38,893 nucleotides of DNA from Myxococcales bacterium (GTDB lineage: Bacteria > Myxococcota_A > Polyangia > Polyangiales > Ga0077539). Positions 26,190-37,199 of the stretch are shown piece after piece. Numbering within the stretch: the stretch's first letter is position 1; each line of letters begins with the position of its first letter. The stretch covers positions 1 to 38,893 of the forward strand of contig JAUSAZ010000070.1 in NCBI GenBank assembly GCA_030652255.1. Reading direction: 5' to 3'. The notes beneath the pieces were generated by a model. That model was not told where the DNA came from. It searched no databases and saw only the letters and a program-made list of their open reading frames with translations. Both the position numbers and the translations under genes were made by a program.

Positions 26190-27545
26190 CTAGCGGGGGA
26201 AGGTGCCGCCGCGCGGCATCGCGGGCATGGTGTCGCGGTTCTCCCGCACCTCGCGGCCGACCACCGTGGGGTACTCGTCGAAGAGCTGCGCGGTGAGGTC
26301 GTCGGCGACGAGCTGCTCGCGCGCCTCGCCCAGCTGCGACGAGGTCTCGCGCAGCCGCGCCGCGAGCACGGACACGATGTTCCAGAGAAGCTTCACGGCG
26401 GTGTCGCTGGACTCGCGCAGCACGCGGAAGAAGTCCGCGCGGGCGATCTCCAGCAGCCGCGTGTCGTCCTCGGCCACCACCGTCGCGCTGCGCGGCGCGC
26501 GCTCGACGAGGGCCATCTCGCCGAAGTGCTCGCCGGGCCCGAGGCGGGCGATCTCCATCTCGCCCTTCTTCACCACGCACCTGCCCTGCACGATGAGGAA
26601 CATCGCCTCCCCCGGCTCGCCCTCGCGCACCACCTCGATGCCCGGCTCGACGTCGCGCACCTTCGCCGCGGCCTGCAGCACCAGGATCTCCCGCGGCTCG
26701 AGGTGCCGGAAGAAGGGCAGCGCCGAGAGCGTGGCGTAGGAGCGCGTGAGCTCGGCCACCACGGTCTGCCGGGTGTCCTCGTCGGGCAGGGTGACCACCA
26801 CCGCGGTGATGTTGTCCGCTCCGCCGCGCTCGTTGGCGTAGTCGATGAGCCGCTGCGTGGCGGCCTCTTCGGTGACGCCCTCCAGCAGCGGGCGCAGCGC
26901 GTCGTCGGTTTCGAGGTATCGGTGCAGCCCGTCGGAGCACAGCACGAAGCGGTCGCCCGGCGCCGCCAGGATGTGGAAGGTGTCGACCTCCACGTTCTCG
27001 AACACCCCCACCGCGCGGGTGATGGCGTTCTTGTGGGCCACCTTCGCGAGCGCCTCCTGCGTGAGCTTGCCGCGGCGGCGCAGCTCGTTGACCACCGAGT
27101 GGTCTTCGGTGAGCAGCCGCACCTCCGCGCCGCGCACCAGGTAGGCCCGCGAGTCGCCGACGTGCGCGAGGAAGCACCGCCGCCCGACCACCACCATCGC
27201 CGTGAGGGTGGTGCCCATGCCCCGGCGCGCCGTGTTGGCCTGCGCGGCGGCCCACACCTCGCCGTTGGCGGCGCGCACGGCGTTGGCCAGCATGAGCTTC
27301 ACGTCGTCGGGGCGCACCCCCGGGTCCTGCCGGGCGAGGGCGTCGAGCATGCTGCGGTGGCGCTCGACCTCCGTCGCGACCCGCTGCGAGGCGATGGCGG
27401 CGGCCACCTCGCCCGCGGCGTGACCGCCCATCCCGTCGGCCACGATGTACAGCCCGAGGGCCGCGTTGCAGAGGAAGGTGTCTTCGTTGTGCTCGCGTCG
27501 GCGGCCGACGTCGGAGCGGGCGGAGAGCCGGTGCGCAGCGGTCAT
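26190..27545 (-). CDS. PP2C-type protein phosphatase fused to cNMP-binding domain
   Basis: A soluble Ser/Thr phosphatase of 451 residues. The PP2C domain (1-255) has all metal-binding motifs: EHNEDTF (Asp22), DGMGGH (Asp37), HVGDSRAY (Asp131), SDGL (Asp205) and GGADNI (Asp244). Residues about 272-395 form a cyclic-nucleotide-binding domain with VVREGEPGEAMFLIVQG and the binding cassette FGEMALVERAPRSATVVA. A helical tail of about 50 residues follows. It likely reverses the action of the Hanks-type kinases under control of a cyclic nucleotide or another small ligand; that link is inference. The gene starts at ATG 27545 and is 3 bases upstream of the glycosyltransferase gene. Confidence 0.93.
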   Translation of the reverse strand: MTAAHRLSARSDVGRRREHNEDTFLCNAALGLYIVADGMGGHAAGEVAAAIASQRVATEVERHRSMLDALARQDPGVRPDDVKLMLANAVRAANGEVWAAAQANTARRGMGTTLTAMVVVGRRCFLAHVGDSRAYLVRGAEVRLLTEDHSVVNELRRRGKLTQEALAKVAHKNAITRAVGVFENVEVDTFHILAAPGDRFVLCSDGLHRYLETDDALRPLLEGVTEEAATQRLIDYANERGGADNITAVVVTLPDEDTRQTVVAELTRSYATLSALPFFRHLEPREILVLQAAAKVRDVEPGIEVVREGEPGEAMFLIVQGRCVVKKGEMEIARLGPGEHFGEMALVERAPRSATVVAEDDTRLLEIARADFFRVLRESSDTAVKLLWNIVSVLAARLRETSSQLGEAREQLVADDLTAQLFDEYPTVVGREVRENRDTMPAMPRGGTFPR

Positions 27546-27672
27546 GGAGATACCGACGCGGTAACACGCCGAGCGTGCTCGCGTCGAGCCGCCAGGGGGG
27601 GCGTCTGGAGGGGTTTTGGAGGGAAGAGGCGCGGCGCGGGCGACCGTCGGAGGGAGTCAGCCGCCGCGGGCT

Positions 27673-28030
27673 CTAGAAGAGGTTGCTGAGCTCCGGCGCC
27701 GCGAGCTTCTTCTGCTCGGCGATGCGGGCCACCGCGCGCAGCACGCGGAGCTTGTACGGGCCGGAGAGCGCCTCGCCCTTGAGGGCCTTGGTGAGGCCGG
27801 GCAGGGTCACCGGGCGGCCGGTGCGGGCGCGCTTGGCCTTGGCGGCCTTGGCGGCGTCGTCGTCCTTGCCGCGCGTCTGGCGCTTGGCCAGGCGGATGGC
27901 GCGGTCTTCCGGCTGCAGCGTCTCGATCTGCGCGGAGGCGACCAGCACGCGGGCCGGGTCGATCTTGTTTTCGGTGAGATACCCGGCCAGCTTGGACTGC
28001 GAACCGGTCAACAACGTTGCGAGCTTGCTC

Positions 28031-28032
<2 letters not shown>
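27673..28032 (-). CDS. Small basic hypothetical protein
   Basis: A 119-residue protein without signal or membrane segment. The first half is helical (SKLATLLTGSQSKLAGYLTENKIDPARVLVAS); the middle is strongly basic (AKRQTRGKDDDAAKAAKAKRARTGRP); the end is again helical (LKGEALSGPYKLRVLRAVARIAEQKK). Nucleic-acid binding is possible but only suggested by charge. A strong ribosome site (GAGGAG, 7 bases from the ATG at 28032) supports the start. That ATG overlaps, on the other strand, the first ATG of the divergent acyl-CoA reductase frame. Family not recognised. Confidence 0.75.
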
Positions 28033-31919
<3,887 letters not shown>

Positions 31920-31954
31920 GCGCCCTCCCTCTCAGCCCCGTCCCAAGACTCCCA

Positions 31955-33589
31955 TCAATGGATGATCGGGTTGCCCCGCATCATCAATCCCTGGCCGGCG
32001 GAGAGCAGCTCGTTGCTCCCGCTGGTGGTCCAGTACATCAGGTAGCGCGCGGCGCCGGACATCGTGGCGGGCGTGTCGGTGAGGTTGTCGACGCCGCCCC
32101 AGAGGGAGCAGTCGGCCTGCCCCGCCGTGGTGCACCCGGGGTTTCGCTCCATGGTGTGCCAGAGCCCGAGGTAGTGGCCGCACTCGTGGGCGAGCACCTG
32201 GGCCAGCAGGTCGTTGCGGCCGAAGGTGTTGTCCCAGCTCGCGACCACCCCAGAGGCCACCGTGCCGGGGATGCCCGGCGGGCCGTTGATGCTCCCGGCG
32301 ATGCCGATGGCGTTCTCCAGGCCCGCGCTGGACGAGATGCCCCGCACCAGGAAGACCGTCAGCACGTCGCCCGTGATCGCCGCGCTGCGCTGGAAGAGCG
32401 CGCGCAGCTCGTCCTGGCTGTCGATGACGGCGAAGCGCGCGGCATCGGCGGGCACCAGGTCGGCGTAGCCCTCGACGATGACGTTGACCCCGACGGTGGC
32501 GTACATGGCGCCCATCCGGGCGAGGGCGCCCTGGAGGCGGGCGTTGGCGCGGGCGTTGGTGGCGTTGAGCCCTGCGATCCCGCCGAGGACGACCCGCACC
32601 CGCAGCGTCCAGCCGTTGGCCGCGACGCCGCCCGGGGCGCGCTTCACCCGCACCAGCGCCCGCATCGGGCGCGTCGCCACGGAGGCTCCGCCGCGGTCGT
32701 TGAGCAGCGCGTGCGACGAGCGGAAGAGACCCGGCACCATCGGCTCGCCCATGCGCCCCGGGAAGGTCGCCGCGTTGATCTGCAGGCGCGACGGGATCAT
32801 CCGCACGGGCTGCTCGCGCAGGGCGCTCCAGGTGCGGTAGTCGACGAGGGCGCGGGCGTCGGGCGCGGTGACGTTGGTGACGGCGGCGTAGAGGTCGGTG
32901 CCCGCGAGGTCCTGCGTCACCCAGGTGAGCGACACCGTGTCTGGCGGCGCGACGACCTCCAGCGGCAGGGTGCCCCGGTCGACGGCGCTAGGGCCGTCGA
33001 AGAGCACATAGTCCTCGACGGTGACCCCGGTGATGGGGTTGGCGCGGCACACCTGCACGCTGCGCGCGCCCACCGCCTGCGCGCCGCAGCGCCAGCCCGC
33101 GGGGCACACGCTGTCGTCCGCGCAGGCGTTGCGGCAGAGCCCGTCGAGGCAGAAGCCCGAGAGGCACTCCACGTCCTCGGAGCACGCGCCCGCGCGCTCG
33201 GTCTCGGCGCCCGCGACCTGGCCGCACACCAGGCGCCCACCGCCCGGGGCGCGGTCGAGCACGCAGGCCAGCTGGCTGTTGATCGCGATGCAGGCCTCGT
33301 CGTCGCCGCAGGGCTGGGCGCAGCCGGCCACCACGCCGGGGGTCTGCGCGCACACGCCCGAGGCGCACTCCTGGTCGCTCATGCACGCCTCGCCGAGCGG
33401 GAGGTCGGTCGGGCCGACGGGCGGCACGTCCACCGGCTCGGGCGGCACGTCCACCGGCGCGGGAGGAACATCCACCGGGGGCACATCGACGACCGGCGGA
33501 ACGTCCGCGGGGGGCGTGTTGCTGGGGGTCACCGAGGCGCCGCAGCCGAGGCCGGCGAGCGCGAGGAGCAGGCAGAGGTTCGGCCGCAT
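31955..33589 (-). CDS. Pappalysin-like zinc metalloprotease lipoprotein
   Basis: A 544-residue exported lipoprotein. The signal ends in lipobox LAGLGC (Cys16); a linker of repeated VDVPP units extends to about residue 50; a Cys-rich part follows (CMSDQECASGVC, CSEDVECLSGFCLDGLC, CADDSVCPAGWRC). The C-terminal half is the protease: HECGHYLGLWH (His468, Glu469, His472, His478) is a full metzincin zinc motif, with a probable Met-turn at RYLMYW about 35-45 residues later, as in the M43 pappalysin/cytophagalysin family. It should cleave extracellular protein. The ATG at 33589 gives the signal; the ribosome site is weak. Divergent from a kinase gene and convergent with argG. Confidence 0.86.
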   Translation of the reverse strand: MRPNLCLLLALAGLGCGASVTPSNTPPADVPPVVDVPPVDVPPAPVDVPPEPVDVPPVGPTDLPLGEACMSDQECASGVCAQTPGVVAGCAQPCGDDEACIAINSQLACVLDRAPGGGRLVCGQVAGAETERAGACSEDVECLSGFCLDGLCRNACADDSVCPAGWRCGAQAVGARSVQVCRANPITGVTVEDYVLFDGPSAVDRGTLPLEVVAPPDTVSLTWVTQDLAGTDLYAAVTNVTAPDARALVDYRTWSALREQPVRMIPSRLQINAATFPGRMGEPMVPGLFRSSHALLNDRGGASVATRPMRALVRVKRAPGGVAANGWTLRVRVVLGGIAGLNATNARANARLQGALARMGAMYATVGVNVIVEGYADLVPADAARFAVIDSQDELRALFQRSAAITGDVLTVFLVRGISSSAGLENAIGIAGSINGPPGIPGTVASGVVASWDNTFGRNDLLAQVLAHECGHYLGLWHTMERNPGCTTAGQADCSLWGGVDNLTDTPATMSGAARYLMYWTTSGSNELLSAGQGLMMRGNPIIH

Positions 33590-33673
33590 GGTGGTGGTGG
33601 GTCTGTTGGGGCGCGGCGACGGTCTCGGCTGAGGCCACGATTGGAGCAGCGGACGCTCGCGACGGCCGCGGAG

Positions 33674-33679
33674 TATACT
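33674..33679 (+). promoter_or_regulatory. Candidate -10 element for the kinase gene
   Basis: TATACT at 33674-33679 sits inside a perfect palindrome GAGTATACTC. Transcription would begin near 33686, at an in-frame GTG (33687) and 33 bases before the preferred ATG. No good -35 is visible. Confidence 0.35.
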
Positions 33680-33719
33680 CGCGACCGTGATCGGCGCGGT
33701 GACCGGAGCAGGCGCGGAC

Positions 33720-34535
33720 ATGACGGAGCCACCTGCGCTGCGCCTGGAGCGGAGCCTGGGGGTGGGCGCCCTGGCCGAGACCTTCGCGGCGCAGGACGCC
33801 GACGGGGCGGCGCGGGTGCTCAAGCGCATGCACCGGCACTGCGTGTACGACCCGGCGCTGGTGGCGATGTTCGAGCACGAGGGGCGGCTGCTGGGCCGCC
33901 TCGACCACCCGGGCATCCCGACGCTGCGGGCCCGGTACCGCGACGCTGCGGGGGTGCCGCACCTGGTGCTCGACTACGCCGAGGGTCGCGGGCTCGACGC
34001 GGTGATGGCCGGGGGGAGGGTTGCGCCGGCGCTGGCGACGGCGTGGGTGGCGGGGCTGCTCGACGCGCTCGACCACGTGCACGGGCGGGCCGACGAGGCG
34101 GGCGAGGCGCTGGGCGCGGTGCACCGCGACGTGGCGCCGGGCAACGTGATCGCGCGCGACGACGGGTCGGTGACGCTCATCGACTTCGGCATCGCGACGA
34201 GCCGCTGGCGCGAGGACGGCGACCGCGGGGTGATGAAGGGCACGCGGGGCTACATGGCCCCGGAGGTGGTGACCGGCGCCGGGGTGATCGACGGGCGCAG
34301 CGACGTGTTCGCGGCGGGGGTGGTGCTGTACGAGCTGCTCACCGGGCGGCGGCTCTACGCGGGCGGGGCGATGGCGGTGATGGTGGCCATCGCGGAGGGT
34401 GAGGTGCCGTCGGCGCGCGCGGCGGAGGCGACGGTGCCCGAGGGGCTGGATGAGCTCGTGCAGCGGTGCCTGGCGAAGCGGCCGGAGCAGCGGCCGACGG
34501 CGGCGGAGGCGCGGGCGGTGCTGCTGGGCGGGTGA
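33720..34535 (+). CDS. Compact Ser/Thr protein kinase
   Basis: A 271-residue protein that is almost only a Hanks-type kinase domain. The Gly-rich loop is reduced (LGVGALAETFAA), Lys35 is in RVLKRM, the catalytic loop is HRDVAPGN (Asp137; the usual Lys is Ala, as in many myxobacterial kinases), then DFG (155-157) and APE (180-182). The essential Lys, Asp and DFG are present, so activity is plausible. There is no membrane anchor or sensor domain. The ATG at 33720 has GGAG 11 bases upstream; GTG at 33687 would add 11 residues. The gene ends just before the distal end of the integron cassette array. Confidence 0.88.
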   Translation: MTEPPALRLERSLGVGALAETFAAQDADGAARVLKRMHRHCVYDPALVAMFEHEGRLLGRLDHPGIPTLRARYRDAAGVPHLVLDYAEGRGLDAVMAGGRVAPALATAWVAGLLDALDHVHGRADEAGEALGAVHRDVAPGNVIARDDGSVTLIDFGIATSRWREDGDRGVMKGTRGYMAPEVVTGAGVIDGRSDVFAAGVVLYELLTGRRLYAGGAMAVMVAIAEGEVPSARAAEATVPEGLDELVQRCLAKRPEQRPTAAEARAVLLGG

Positions 34536-34564
34536 GGCGGGGATGGACGGGAGCATGGAGGGGT

Positions 34565-34605
34565 GAGGAGGGGATGACGGAGCGGGCGACACCATCGGGT
34601 TGTCA
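34565..34605 (-). repeat. Half attC at the distal end of the array
   Basis: On the minus strand, CCGATGGTG followed by a CGCTCC-like segment matches the first half of the other attC sites, right after the stop codon of the first cassette gene. The first box is degenerate (TGACAAC) and the second half, with GTTRRRY, is missing before the kinase gene ends at 34535. It marks the truncated end of the array. Confidence 0.5.
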
Positions 34606-35076
34606 GGCGGCGTCCTCGCCGAGGGCGTACCGTCGCACCGCGGCATCGACGGCCTCCATGGCCTGGCCGTCGCCGACGTGCAGCACGAGATAGCGATCGA
34701 AGTCGTGATCGCCGAAGTTGGTGTTCAACACGAAGAAGAAGGCCACGTCGTCTGGGCTCTCGCCGGCGTGCGACGTTGTCATCACATGCACATCGTCGAG
34801 GGCGGCGTCGGGGTCATTCATGCGCTGCTGCACGAACTCCTCGTCGAACGCGCCATGCCACGCGTCGCAGCTCTGCCCGCCGCAGACCGCATACCGGCAA
34901 CCCGCCTGTAGAAGTTGCCTCGCGACCTCGGCGCGTTGATCTTCGGTGAAGCGGCCGTCATGGTCCCAGATCATGCACGGGAACAAGGTGTCGGCGAACG
35001 GACTGACGAAGTCGCCAGCAGCATCGATGGCGATAGCGATGTAGGCCTTGCCACCCTTCTCATGCAGCACTTTCAT
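34603..35076 (-). CDS. Cassette-encoded hypothetical protein
   Basis: A 157-residue soluble protein, the last gene of the cassette array. It is mixed alpha/beta with several conserved-looking acidic and aromatic patches (FPCMIWDHDGRFTEDQ, CRYAVCGGQSCDAWHGAFDEEF, FFFVLNTNFGDHDFDRYLVLHVG). No signal or membrane segment; three Cys cluster near the middle. I do not recognise the family. The ATG at 35076 has AGGA 7 bases upstream and lies 13 bases after the degenerate attC box, the spacing seen in other cassettes. Cassette genes of this kind often encode small adaptive or toxin/antitoxin-like functions, but nothing here shows that. Confidence 0.75.
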   Translation of the reverse strand: MKVLHEKGGKAYIAIAIDAAGDFVSPFADTLFPCMIWDHDGRFTEDQRAEVARQLLQAGCRYAVCGGQSCDAWHGAFDEEFVQQRMNDPDAALDDVHVMTTSHAGESPDDVAFFFVLNTNFGDHDFDRYLVLHVGDGQAMEAVDAAVRRYALGEDAA

Positions 35077-35088
35077 GCGTCATCCTAT

Positions 35089-35166
35089 CTCGAACAGAGG
35101 GCCCACCAGGCGGGCGGAAGATCATGCCGAAAACTCGCATACGTGAGTGGGACGCGCTTGTGGGTA
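35089..35166 (-). repeat. Degenerate attC candidate
   Basis: Minus-strand GGCGTACCCACAAGC resembles the start of the 91-bp sites (GGCGTATCTAACAAGC) with one base lost, and GTTCGAG stands where GTTRRRY is expected. GTCCCAC and GTGGGCC near the middle can pair. Spacing supports it: the upstream gene stops 10 bases before and the next starts 13 bases after. Recombination competence is doubtful. Confidence 0.4.
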
Positions 35167-35175
35167 CGCCATCGA

Positions 35176-35652
35176 TCAGCGCAGCACACCCCGACGGGAC
35201 ATCACGAGCGCGTACCGACTCAGCACCGCCGCGAGGCCCAGCGGCACAAGGATGTCGAACAGCGACTGGCGCACGCCGAACACGCTCAGGCGGCCCATGA
35301 ACCCGAAGGAGATGATATCGAGACCGGCCTGAGCACAGAGGGCGACCACCGCAACGGGAACCGTGTAGCGGCTCCGAGACAGCAGCAGCACCGAAGCAGC
35401 CACTGCGCCGAAGACACCCACGGTCCAGAAGGCTGCCGGAAGGACAGGGTAGTGCTCGAAGTAGGCGATCTTGACGGCGTCATAGCCCAGGCCCTCGAAG
35501 TAGGCGGCGTCGTGACGCCTGGTCATGAGGTAGTCGAAGGCACCGATGCTGTTGAAGAGCAGTGAGACGCCTCCCACAAGCCACAGGTGCCACGGCGCCT
35601 TCAACCCGACGCCTCGCACCACCTGTACACCTCCGATTGCCTTGCTGGCCAC
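35176..35652 (-). CDS. Cassette-encoded four-helix membrane protein
   Basis: A 158-residue integral membrane protein with four hydrophobic segments: HLWLVGGVSLLFNSIGAFDYLM, AAFWTVGVFGAVAASVLLL, YTVPVAVVALCAQAGLDIISF and LFDILVPLGLAAVLSRYAL. Between the first two is a polar loop with AYFEGLGYDAVKIAYFEHYP. The pattern recalls a widespread small membrane protein family of unknown function in proteobacteria (GAFDYLMTQ...AYFEHYP type). GTG at 35652 is chosen because AGGGGAG lies 5 bases upstream; the frame further up crosses the attC at 35720 and is not coding. The stop is 10 bases before the degenerate attC. Confidence 0.75.
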   Translation of the reverse strand: MASKAIGGVQVVRGVGLKAPWHLWLVGGVSLLFNSIGAFDYLMTRRHDAAYFEGLGYDAVKIAYFEHYPVLPAAFWTVGVFGAVAASVLLLSRSRYTVPVAVVALCAQAGLDIISFGFMGRLSVFGVRQSLFDILVPLGLAAVLSRYALVMSRRGVLR

Positions 35653-35719
35653 GCCGACTCCCCTGACATGGACAACTGAGTTATTTCGGCCGCGACTCCA
35701 TCCCTGGAAGCACCGATCG

Positions 35720-35810
35720 AGTTCACGGCCTGCCGGTGTGCCGCCGCAGCGGGCGCGACGGGTTGCGGGCGGGTGGATCGGGAGCGGTAGGCAGCATCGG
35801 CTTGTTGGGC
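35720..35810 (-). repeat. attC recombination site, 91 bp
   Basis: On the minus strand it starts GCCCAAC (35810-35804), continues AAGCCGATGCTGCC and ends GGCGGCACACCGGC..., with a degenerate final box GTGAACT (35726-35720) in place of GTTRRRY. It aligns over its full length with the four other 91-bp sites. An extra core-like GTTGGGC lies just outside its first box (35813-35819). Confidence 0.75.
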
Positions 35811-35918
35811 GCGCCCAACGCCGCAAAGATCGGGGTGCCTCGCAGCACCGAACCCACGCACGGAGGCTGGCATGTCGCAGTCAGCTGCTGACTCATTGGC
35901 CTCCACCGTGATCGAGCT

Positions 35919-36332
35919 CTACCCGACGATTACATGCATCCTTCCATACTCGAACCAATCGTCGTGACAGTAGAAGAGAGCCCATCCACCCATTTCGGAC
36001 AGAATGACGACATCGTCACGCGCTGGCCCAAACATTCTGGACCAGTGGAAAAGGAAATCCCGCGCACAAAGACGAACGGAATCGTGTTCGCCAAAAACAA
36101 CCAGGACTCGGCCGAGGGGCTGTCCGATGCGTCCTCGCAGCCAGTTCGTGGCGGCCTCTAGATCGCGGCAGATCTCGAAGTGCTCGAGATCGACCACCGA
36201 CCGTGGATCCAGTCCGTAATCCGCCTGGTTGTCGACCCGGATCGCGCGCTTGTACGCTGCTGCGGCTTCCGAAGCGCTCAGCCACTCCAGCATGGAACCA
36301 AGCGGTGCGAGCTCTTGGCGACGATAACTCAT
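35919..36332 (-). CDS. Cassette-encoded hypothetical protein
   Basis: A 137-residue soluble protein: a helical N-terminal half (MLEWLSASEAAAAYKRAIRV...LEHFEICRDLEAATNWLRGRIG) and a beta-strand-rich C-terminal half with many aromatics (VLVVFGEHDSVRLCARDFLFHW, DDVVILSEMGGWALFYCHDDWFEYG). Family not recognised. The ATG at 36332 follows the GTTRRRY box of the 36338 attC by only 5 bases, which is typical cassette geometry. A short upstream frame crossing that attC ends at 36329, overlapping this start codon. The 3' end is 109 bases from the next attC, longer than in most of the other cassettes. Confidence 0.72.
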   Translation of the reverse strand: MSYRRQELAPLGSMLEWLSASEAAAAYKRAIRVDNQADYGLDPRSVVDLEHFEICRDLEAATNWLRGRIGQPLGRVLVVFGEHDSVRLCARDFLFHWSRMFGPARDDVVILSEMGGWALFYCHDDWFEYGRMHVIVG

Positions 36333-36337
36333 CGCCT

Positions 36338-36422
36338 GCCCAACACTTGATCGCCTGACACCCGCCGCCCGCTGGCTCCGGCTTGGGTGTTGCGATTGGT
36401 CTCCAGTCGTCCGTTGTTCGAC
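36338..36422 (-). repeat. Divergent attC candidate, 85 bp
   Basis: The final box GTTGGGC (36344-36338) is canonical; the first box reads GTCGAAC (one mismatch to RYYYAAC). The arms GTCGAACAACGGACGACTGG and the complement of the GGCGATCAAGTGTTGGGC end match at 14 of 25 positions. The body is unlike the 91-bp family, so it is a different attC type or a degraded one. Confidence 0.5.
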
Positions 36423-36514
36423 AGCCCATGGTTCATCGCCTGCCTCCCCGGCGGCCTATTCCAACCGGTCTCACAAGAAGGTTGGTCCGGCCTACCCGCG
36501 GTTCTCGTCCGGTT
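36423..36514 (-). other. Cassette without a clear gene
   Basis: About 92 bases lie between two attC sites and hold no long gene. A 35-residue frame (start 36436, after GGGGAGGCAGGCG) runs through the neighbouring attC and stops at 36329, overlapping the next start codon as ATGA. The string GGCAGGCGATGA occurs both here and before the next gene. It may be a leader peptide or an empty or decayed cassette. Confidence 0.35.
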
Positions 36515-36605
36515 GCCCAACGACTGGCCGATGTGCCGCCGCAGTGGGCGCGGCGGGTTGGTAGCAGGTGAAGTGTGGGCGGTCGGCACCATCGGCTTGT
36601 TGGGC
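36515..36605 (-). repeat. attC recombination site, 91 bp
   Basis: Minus-strand boxes GCCCAAC (36605-36599) and GTTGGGC (36521-36515) are canonical and mutually inverted. AAGCCGATGGTGCC after the first pairs with GGCACATCGGCCAG before the second, leaving one unpaired G. The upstream cassette gene stops 13 bases before the site. Confidence 0.88.
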
Positions 36606-36618
36606 ACTCTGGTGGTCG

Positions 36619-37041
36619 CTAGTCTGAGTTCGGCCACGTCAGCACTCCTGGCCTTGGGTAGGGGCCGAAACCCGCGACCGTGGGGATTGGCCCGTCCTCT
36701 GCGAGGATGAGCACGTGGACCCACGCCTCATGGGATTCCTTGAGGCGGGAGCGGTCTACGGCGAGGGGCACGCCGAGGCGCCCATCGCGCAAGACCGACT
36801 CGATGAGGTCCGCGTCTTCCTCATCGATGCCTTGCATGGCACCACTTCCACGATACTTGGGGCCCTCAAAGTTGGCGTTGAGCCGTAGCCAGCTCTCCTC
36901 GGCGTCGAACGGGACGAAGACGCCTTCCATCTCCGGTTGCGCGCAGCACGCTCCGCACGTCTGGTTCGTGTAGCGCACCCCGGTCGGGTGCCGGATGATG
37001 AGGCCCAACCCTGCGCCATAGAGTCTGATGAGAGCAGTCAT
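36619..37041 (-). CDS. Cassette-encoded protein, DUF6210-like
   Basis: A 140-residue soluble protein. The start IRLYGAGLGLIIRHPTGVRYTNQTCGACCAQPEMEGVFVPF resembles the DUF6210 family of unknown function (pattern HPTGVxYxNQ...C...EGxxVP); this match is from memory and moderate. The later part is acidic with an aromatic end (WVHVLILAEDGPIPTVAGFGPYPRP). Three Cys lie in one short stretch. The ATG at 37041 has no clear ribosome site. The gene fills its cassette: it starts 57 bases after one attC and stops 13 bases before the next. Confidence 0.75.
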   Translation of the reverse strand: MTALIRLYGAGLGLIIRHPTGVRYTNQTCGACCAQPEMEGVFVPFDAEESWLRLNANFEGPKYRGSGAMQGIDEEDADLIESVLRDGRLGVPLAVDRSRLKESHEAWVHVLILAEDGPIPTVAGFGPYPRPGVLTWPNSD

Positions 37042-37098
37042 GCGTTAAATCCGTGGCGAGATCGGGTTGCCAGCTCCGCCTGCGAGCGACGCCTGGAT

Positions 37099-37189
37099 GC
37101 GCAACGGCTGGCCGATGTGCCACCGCATTGGGTACAGCGGGTTGGCGGCGGGTGAAGCGGGAGCGGTCGGCACCATCGGCTTGTTGGGC
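37099..37189 (-). repeat. attC recombination site, 91 bp
   Basis: First box GCCCAAC (37189-37183) is canonical; the last reads GTTGCGC (37105-37099), one mismatch to GTTRRRY. The arms are as in the other 91-bp sites (GCCGATGGTGCC against GGCACATCGGC, one unpaired base). The gene before it stops 10 bases away. Confidence 0.86.
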
Positions 37190-37199
37190 AATGCTTGTG

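Noticed and set aside
35601..35906. A 101-residue minus-strand frame through the 35720 attC
   Set aside because: It crosses the whole attC and overlaps the next gene's start; composition is not protein-like.
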